A program made the translations under genes and the position numbers. A DNA stretch of 15,442 bases from contig CAISTO010000098.1 of assembly GCA_903888395.1 (NCBI GenBank), positions 1-15,442 of the forward strand, given 5' to 3'. The stretch is from an uncultured Bacteroidota bacterium. GTDB taxonomy: Bacteria > Bacteroidota > Bacteroidia > UKL13-3. The number at the start of each line of letters is the position of its first letter. Position 1 is the stretch's first letter. Under the pieces are notes generated by a model. The model was given only the letters and a program-made list of their open reading frames with translations. It searched no databases and was not told the origin of the DNA. Shown here piece by piece: positions 13,655-15,442 of this stretch.

Positions 13655-14206
13655 ATGACTTACGAAGAATTAATGGCTAAAACAGCTCAAATATATTGGT
13701 CTGCTGTATCTAAATATCAAGAGGTTAAAATAAAAAACCCTGAGTCTGAAATTGAAAAAAGATTTAATGCAGAAATAGAAAATGGATTAAAATGGATTAT
13801 TAAACATATTGGCAAATTAGTACCTCCTGGTGCCAGTGAAAAGGCAAATGAAATTGCTACTGCACACGGAGTCAATTTATTTGCATTAAAATGGGACAAT
13901 CAAATTCAAGCGGAGCAAAAGATTGATAAAAATGCTGATGGGAGGACTATTTTCCATCATGAACATAAAAATGATTTAAAAACATTATATAAAAACATTA
14001 TCATGGCTACTTCTGAAAAAGAAATTTTCAATATTTTAATGAAACAAGAAATTGTTTGGATAACAAAAGAAGAGGATAAAAAACTAAAAAGAGATAGTAG
14101 GATAGAGGATGAATATAAAAAAAATAATATTAAAGTTATTCCTAATCCCTACAATGATTTGAATGATTGGTATATAGCTAAATGGAATATTAATAAGAAA
14201 AATTAA
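13655..14206 (+). CDS. Unknown protein with HHEH and WITKEEDKKL motifs, possibly an HNH-like nuclease
   Basis: A 183-residue soluble protein with no signal peptide or membrane helix. Residues 1-90 look helical and contain GLKWIIKHIGKLVPPGASEKANEIA. Residues 97-104 read RTIFHHEH, followed by a helical stretch (LKTLYKNIIMATSEKEIFNIL), then VWITKEEDKKLKR (134-146) and a C-terminal part with IPNPYNDLNDWYIAKW. An EH-bearing element followed some 30 residues later by a strand and a (T)KEE(D/H)xxL helix resembles the last part of several HNH/ββα-metal nucleases, so a nuclease role is possible. The match is from memory of motif shape, not from a search, and the typical Asn is not evident. It follows the small basic protein by 21 bases and precedes the next gene by 15 bases, so one transcript is likely. 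Confidence 0.6.
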   Translation: MTYEELMAKTAQIYWSAVSKYQEVKIKNPESEIEKRFNAEIENGLKWIIKHIGKLVPPGASEKANEIATAHGVNLFALKWDNQIQAEQKIDKNADGRTIFHHEHKNDLKTLYKNIIMATSEKEIFNILMKQEIVWITKEEDKKLKRDSRIEDEYKKNNIKVIPNPYNDLNDWYIAKWNINKKN

Positions 14207-14221
14207 TACCTTTTTGATATT

Positions 14222-15016
14222 ATGAACAAAATAAATTTAGAGGATTACCTTCGTTTAGAAATTTATAAACATGATGAAGGTAAGGAAATTACAGAATGGT
14301 TGGCAATAAATGAAATAAGTAAGAATGAACTTATTGATATTTTGGAAGCAGATGAATTATACTTTATAATTAAGGATAAGATTAATTTAATTATTGAAGA
14401 AAAATATGCAGCTGATTTTAATTTTTACTTGGAATGTATGAATAGGAATATTGATAATACGTCATTCCATCTTTTGCTAGAAACAATGTTTGAAAATTGG
14501 TCAATTGAGGATCAATCTAGATTTATTGTAGAGTTAGCTTGCCAAATTAGATATAACTCTGTATCGCTGTTTGATATTCCAAATTTTCTTATTCATGATA
14601 GAGAAATTTTGATTGCAGCAACCTACGATTTTTGGGATAAAGATTCAGAAGAGCAAGTCTTTTTTAAAAAATGTATAAGAGAAACAAATTATACCAAAGA
14701 ATGGGAATTTATAGAAGCAATTTTTAAAAGTGATGATGGTTCACTTGCAGCAATAATAGCAGATGAATCAATTAAAGAATTACCAAAATATTGGCTTGGT
14801 GAATTTAAAGCTTGGTATGAACATCCGAATGATAGTATTCCAGGACCAGCTGATTATAAATCTGTTTATGACCCATTGCCAGAAAAGTTTAAAAATGATT
14901 TAGGTTTTAACATTCAATTGATAAACGAAATAATTGGGTTTTATCATTCACTCAATGAAAATATGAAAGCGAATGCTGAAATATGCAAAATAGTTGAAAA
15001 ATATAGATTAAAATAA
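14222..15016 (+). CDS. Unknown acidic, mainly helical protein (264 residues)
   Basis: Soluble, no signal peptide or membrane segment, rich in Glu, Asp, Ile and aromatic residues. Much of the sequence looks alpha-helical, for example residues 6-60 (LEDYLRLEIYKHDEGKEITE...) and 80-110 (TSFHLLLETMFENWSIEDQS). A short loop NDSIPGPADYKSVYDPLP (203-220) breaks the pattern before a last helical part. I do not recognise a family. It starts 15 bases after the HHEH protein and is probably made with it. The pairing of a very basic small protein, a nuclease-like protein and an acidic helical partner is compatible with a toxin-immunity or defence role, but nothing in this protein itself shows that. After its stop there is no clear terminator. 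Confidence 0.7.
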   Translation: MNKINLEDYLRLEIYKHDEGKEITEWLAINEISKNELIDILEADELYFIIKDKINLIIEEKYAADFNFYLECMNRNIDNTSFHLLLETMFENWSIEDQSRFIVELACQIRYNSVSLFDIPNFLIHDREILIAATYDFWDKDSEEQVFFKKCIRETNYTKEWEFIEAIFKSDDGSLAAIIADESIKELPKYWLGEFKAWYEHPNDSIPGPADYKSVYDPLPEKFKNDLGFNIQLINEIIGFYHSLNENMKANAEICKIVEKYRLK

Positions 15017-15126
15017 AACCTTTTAATAAATTTATTTCAAACTACACTTGCAGCTAAAGTACAGCTAGTCATGAATATTTTTTCAATAAAATAATAGTTA
15101 TTTTAAAATAAATGCAAATAATTTTC

Positions 15127-15170
15127 CGTTGTAAAAAGGCTACAATCCAGAATTGTAGGTTTGCATTCAT
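15127..15170 (+). promoter_or_regulatory. Palindrome-bearing promoter P2 of the CAP-domain gene
   Basis: TTGTAAAAAGGCTACAA (15129-15145) keeps the outer TTGTA/TACAA arms of the P1 palindrome. TAGGTTTG (15156-15163) is a full match to TAnnTTTG, continuing as TTTGCAT. Spacing to the palindrome is identical to P1. The CAP gene ATG is 14 bases after the block. Confidence 0.6.
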
Positions 15171-15184
15171 AAATAACTACTATT

Positions 15185-15442
15185 ATGAAAAAAATAATTT
15201 TAATTTTTGCTATTTTGATGCTAGGCAATCAATTAATGGCACAATGGAAACCAACTCCAGCGGAACTAAAGAAGTTTTGGGCTGACATTGAAAAACAAGA
15301 ATTGGATCACTTCCTAAAAACTCATCCAATTACTACTGATCTTTCTGAGGCTAAATGTGACTCTATTTTTTTAGTGCTCATTAATCAATACAGAAAAGAA
15401 AAAGGATTAACAGCAGTAAAATATAATATTGCCTTAGATTCT
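15185..15442 (+). CDS. Secreted CAP/SCP-like domain protein, N-terminal part (3' end outside window)
   Basis: ATG at 15185; 86 codons are open to the right edge, so the gene is cut. Residues 1-19 form a Sec signal peptide (MKKIILIFAILMLGNQLMA), with cleavage expected before Gln20. Residues 20-60 are a short lead-in containing PTPAELKKFWADIEKQELDH. At 62-86, FLVLINQYRKEKGLTAVKYN matches the opening of CAP (SCP/PR-1) domains, in which LINxYRxxxGLxxLxxxxxL is followed by AxxHxxxM; the His-bearing part would lie beyond the edge. The function of bacterial CAP proteins is mostly unknown; secretion to the periplasm or outside is likely. The gene has its own promoter (P2), which resembles that of the small basic protein. 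Confidence 0.65.
   Translation, partial: MKKIILIFAILMLGNQLMAQWKPTPAELKKFWADIEKQELDHFLKTHPITTDLSEAKCDSIFLVLINQYRKEKGLTAVKYNIALDS

Noticed and set aside
15088..15104. AAAATAATAGTTATTTT palindrome as a third copy of the operator-like repeat
   Set aside because: It shares the TAG spacer and length of the P1 palindrome, but its arms are A/T only, lack TTGTA/TACAA, and no -7 box follows at the right distance.

Overview
This window comes from a low-GC member of the Bacteroidota (Flavobacteriia or a related class). Three things point there: a complete six-gene Alternative Complex III operon of the Bacteroidota type, promoter boxes of the TTG / TAnnTTTG type, and AT-rich gene leaders mostly without strong Shine-Dalgarno sequences. 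No rRNA, tRNA, CRISPR array or recognisable transposase gene was found.

Layout. The left edge (2-277) holds the C-terminal end of a DMT/EamA transporter. A membrane-anchored nucleotide-sugar 4,6-dehydratase/epimerase of the CapD/PglF/WbpM type follows (421-2388) behind a clear promoter. Positions 2578-10993 form the respiratory operon actABCDEF. It encodes a membrane quinol:electron-acceptor oxidoreductase: ActC and ActF are the quinol-side membrane proteins, ActB carries the iron-sulfur wire, ActA and ActE carry c hemes, and ActD is a small two-helix membrane subunit. An FNR/CRP-like 14-bp site lies upstream, where an activator would sit. A strong terminator closes the operon directly after actF, so no cytochrome oxidase genes follow here. 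ActA has six CXXCH motifs rather than the five usually described.

A 300-bp stretch (11042-11337) between actF and a convergent gene is unusually GC-rich for this genome (about 36% by hand count). It holds several hairpins and an open frame continuing in phase after the neighbour's stop codon, so it looks like a repeat, a gene remnant or an RNA. The minus-strand gene at 11338-12273 is an exported M23 (LytM) murein endopeptidase with a coiled-coil stalk.

The right third (12459-15016) looks accessory: a WYL-domain regulator, a 34-residue very basic protein, a 183-residue protein with an HHEH...WITKEED pattern (possibly HNH-like) and a 264-residue protein of unknown family, closely spaced on one strand. 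A secreted CAP/SCP-like protein begins at 15185 and runs off the right edge. The small-protein gene and the CAP gene share a 44-bp promoter block (30 of 44 identical without gaps) built on a TTGTA...TACAA palindrome, which suggests co-regulation, perhaps by the WYL protein. This is the best candidate for an undescribed system in the window, but its function is not known from sequence alone.
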